From: Variovorax atrisoli 110B
GTDB lineage: Bacteria > Pseudomonadota > Gammaproteobacteria > Burkholderiales > Burkholderiaceae_C
Direction: 5' to 3'
DNA length: 64,000 nucleotides
Assembly (NCBI RefSeq): GCF_000382045.1
Contig: NZ_KB907461.1
Location: forward strand, 140,959-204,958
Shown: piece after piece, positions 62,076-64,000 of the stretch
Layout of the letters: every line of letters begins with the position of its first letter
Numbering within the stretch: position 1 is the first letter of the stretch
The notes under the pieces: model-generated
Told to the model about the DNA's origin: nothing
Databases searched by the model: none
Seen by the model: only the letters and a program-made list of their open reading frames with translations
Translations under genes and position numbers: made by a program

Positions 62076-63031
62076 GTCCGAAGCGGCGCGACGTCCAGTC
62101 CCGCCGGCTTGCCGTGCGCGGAAAAGCGCAGCTCGGGCCCGGCCACGTGCTCGGCCACGAAGTCGAGGAACAGGCGGATCTTCGCCGGAATGATGGGCGT
62201 GTCGAGGATGGTGGCGTACATGCCCTCGTCGAAGCCCTTGTTGCTGATGCGATAGCCGTCGAGCACCCGCACCAGCCGACCCTGGAGCACGTCGTTGTGC
62301 ACCGTGTAGTCGTCCATCAGCACCAGGCCTTCGCCCAGCCGCGCAAGCTCGAGCAGCGCGATGCCGTTGTTGCTGACGTGGCGCGGCTTGAAGGCGATCT
62401 GGCTCAGCTCGTCCTGCTGCTTGAAGGTCCAGACGTATTCGTCGCCCGGCAGCTGGTAGGCCAGGCAGTCGTGCTCCAGGATGCCCTCGGGCGAGACCAG
62501 GGCGGGCATGCGTTCGAGATAGGAGGGAGCCGCCACCAGGTGCCGCTCGCTCTGGAACAGCATGCGGCGCTTGACGCCCGCCTCGGCCGGCGGCGAGATG
62601 CGGAAGTCGATGTCGACCTGGTTGCGCCGAAGGTCCACGGCGGCTTCGGTGAGCGAGAGCTCGATGTGGATCTCAGGGTAGAGCTTGCGGAAGGCCGCGA
62701 TCAGCGGCGGCAGCACGCCCAGCCCGAACATCACGCGCGAGTGAACGCGCAGCAGTCCCTGCGGTGCCGCACTGATGGCGGTGATGTTGGTCTGCAGCTC
62801 CTTGATGCGCCACAGGATGCTTTCGAGCTGCCGCGCGTATTCCTGCCCCGACTCGGTCAGTGCCACCTGGCGCGTGGAGCGCAGCAGCAGCTTGACCTTC
62901 AGCTCCTCCTCGATCTCGGTGATCATGCGCGACACACCGGTGGCCGAGATGCCGAAGCGCCGTGCCGTCTCCGAGAAGTTGCGCGTCTGCGAGATGGAGA
63001 GAAAGAGCTCCATCGCTCGCAATCTATCCAT
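62072..63031 (-). CDS. LysR-type transcriptional regulator
   Basis: A 319-residue LysR regulator. The start MDRLRAMELFLSISQTRNFS at 63031 is preferred over 63067. The helix-turn-helix continues with GISATGVSRMITEIEEELKV. Its stop and that of the SMP-30 gene share CTAG (62072-62075). It is divergent from the luciferase-family gene at 63206, with a gap of about 175 bases, and by position may also control the SMP-30 and acyl-CoA genes. Confidence 0.92.
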   Translation of the reverse strand: MDRLRAMELFLSISQTRNFSETARRFGISATGVSRMITEIEEELKVKLLLRSTRQVALTESGQEYARQLESILWRIKELQTNITAISAAPQGLLRVHSRVMFGLGVLPPLIAAFRKLYPEIHIELSLTEAAVDLRRNQVDIDFRISPPAEAGVKRRMLFQSERHLVAAPSYLERMPALVSPEGILEHDCLAYQLPGDEYVWTFKQQDELSQIAFKPRHVSNNGIALLELARLGEGLVLMDDYTVHNDVLQGRLVRVLDGYRISNKGFDEGMYATILDTPIIPAKIRLFLDFVAEHVAGPELRFSAHGKPAGLDVAPLRT

Positions 63032-63205
63032 GGGCGCCGCCTGCCCGCGCGAAGGCGCTCGCAACACAGGCCCGGAGGCCGGAGATCGTCAACTTACTTC
63101 TCCTGTTTACGCAGTTCTGAGCTGCAGATTCAGCCATAGTCAAAGAAAGCCGTCTCCCTAGAATTTTGGCAACCCAGGCGGGTGCAATTTTCGCGGAGAC
63201 AGTAC

Positions 63206-64000
63206 ATGGAATTCGGGGTGTTCATTCTGGCCCAGCAGCGCGGCTATCACCAGACGTCGCAGCAGGTCATCAACAACTCGATCGAGCAGACGGTGGCGGC
63301 GGAGCAGGCGGGCTTCAACACGGCCTGGTACGCCGAGCACCACTTCAACAACTACTCGCTGTCGCCCTCGCCGCTGATGATGGTGGCGCACATGGCGGCC
63401 AAGACGAAGCGCATCCGTCTGGGCACGGCGGTGTGCATCCTGCCGCTGTACCACCCGGCGCGGTTTCTTGCGGAAGTGGGCTTCGTCGACACGGTGTCCG
63501 ACGGCCGCCTGGAGCTGGGCATCGGCTCGGGCTACCAGCAGTTCGAGTTCGAACGCTTCGGCGTGAAGATCGAGGACTCGGGCGCCATCTACAACGAGTT
63601 CCTCGACATCCTGCCCAAGGGCCTGACGCAGAAGATCGTGGCGTACGACGGCGAGCACCTGAAGCTGCCGCCGAGCTCGATCGCGGTGCGCTGCCTGCAG
63701 GACCCGATGCCGCCGCTGTGGATCACCTCGGGCAACCCGGTCACGCTGGGGCGCGGGGTGCGCGAGGGCCACAACCTGTTCGTGACCGCGCTGCTCAAGG
63801 GCGACGATGCCATCGGTGAGCTGCGCCAGAGGCTGGACAAGGTCGCGGGCGACAACGGCAAGGACCTGGACCGCGACGTGAAGTTCGGCTTCCTGCGCTG
63901 TGCGTACGCTTCGGACAGCAAGGCGGAGATCGATGCGTACCTGGACTGCGCGCGCTTCCAGCGTCGCATCTCCGAGAGCCTGAAGTTCCGTCGTTCGCAG
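63206..64000 (+). CDS. Luciferase-family flavin-dependent monooxygenase (partial, 3' end outside window)
   Basis: The visible 265 residues belong to the LLM-class flavin-dependent oxidoreductases, which use FMNH2 and oxygen to hydroxylate or insert oxygen. MEFGVFILAQQRGYHQTSQQ, TAWYAEHHFNNYSLSPSP, LGTAVCILPLYHPARFLAEV and GRLELGIGSGYQQFEFERFG are the standard blocks. GGAG lies eight bases before the ATG at 63206. The frame is open to the window end; family length is about 340-380. A type II Baeyer-Villiger role is possible next to a lactonase, but only inferred. Confidence 0.92.
   Translation, partial: MEFGVFILAQQRGYHQTSQQVINNSIEQTVAAEQAGFNTAWYAEHHFNNYSLSPSPLMMVAHMAAKTKRIRLGTAVCILPLYHPARFLAEVGFVDTVSDGRLELGIGSGYQQFEFERFGVKIEDSGAIYNEFLDILPKGLTQKIVAYDGEHLKLPPSSIAVRCLQDPMPPLWITSGNPVTLGRGVREGHNLFVTALLKGDDAIGELRQRLDKVAGDNGKDLDRDVKFGFLRCAYASDSKAEIDAYLDCARFQRRISESLKFRRSQ

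Overview
The window is GC-rich chromosomal DNA that reads like a beta-proteobacterium of the Burkholderiales, most probably Comamonadaceae close to Variovorax. This is inferred from gene content: six Bug/TctC-type periplasmic receptors, a Burkholderia-type porin, several LysR-controlled catabolic operons, a Dpp-type ABC system and an ESPR autotransporter. No rRNA, tRNA, CRISPR array, intact insertion sequence or prophage was recognised.

Left part (1-20.2 kb). A DUF2272 protein is followed by a six-gene minus-strand catabolic operon (cupin, Bug receptor, intradiol ring-cleavage dioxygenase, MDR oxidoreductase, Bug receptor, porin; 6806 down to 1000), with a divergent LysR gene at 6994. Next comes a three-subunit membrane dehydrogenase on the plus strand: a tri-heme cytochrome c, a Tat-exported small subunit and a GMC flavoprotein with a cysteine cluster. 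A translationally coupled set follows (acyl-CoA dehydrogenase-like, PIG-L deacetylase, NodS-like methyltransferase), then a small membrane protein and, on the other strand, a glycosyltransferase with a DUF2934 protein. A large KatE-type catalase and an alpha/beta hydrolase interrupted by one in-frame TGA close this part.

Middle part (20.4-38.5 kb). An XRE antitoxin / AbiEii nucleotidyltransferase toxin pair has a well-formed promoter and an overlapping operator dyad. A prephenate-dehydratase-like protein with an export signal is followed by a LysR gene and a plus-strand operon: Bug, RraA-like, D-2-hydroxyacid dehydrogenase, cyclase, Bug, Bug. Facing it is a minus-strand operon (FAH-family hydrolase, alpha/beta hydrolase, amidohydrolase) with a divergent AraC gene and a terminator at its end. 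A GFA/ABM pair with a divergent LysR and a ureidoglycolate lyase complete this stretch.

Right part (38.5-64 kb). A minus-strand Dpp/Opp-type ABC importer operon ends in an amidase. It is followed by a 2.3-kb gene-poor stretch with clustered inverted repeats and the C-terminal relic of an autotransporter, immediately before an intact 1342-residue ESPR autotransporter. The last 12 kb holds an eight-gene, tightly packed minus-strand acyl-CoA catabolic operon (enoyl-CoA hydratase, ADP-forming acyl-CoA synthetase, two acyl-CoA dehydrogenases, two SDRs, CMD protein, Bug). A divergent SMP-30 lactonase, a LysR regulator and a luciferase-family monooxygenase cut by the window edge follow.

The overall picture is an accessory catabolic region: receptors and porins capture carboxylates or aromatics, dedicated LysR/AraC regulators respond to them, and short enzyme sets convert them toward central metabolism. 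The substrates cannot be read from the sequence.
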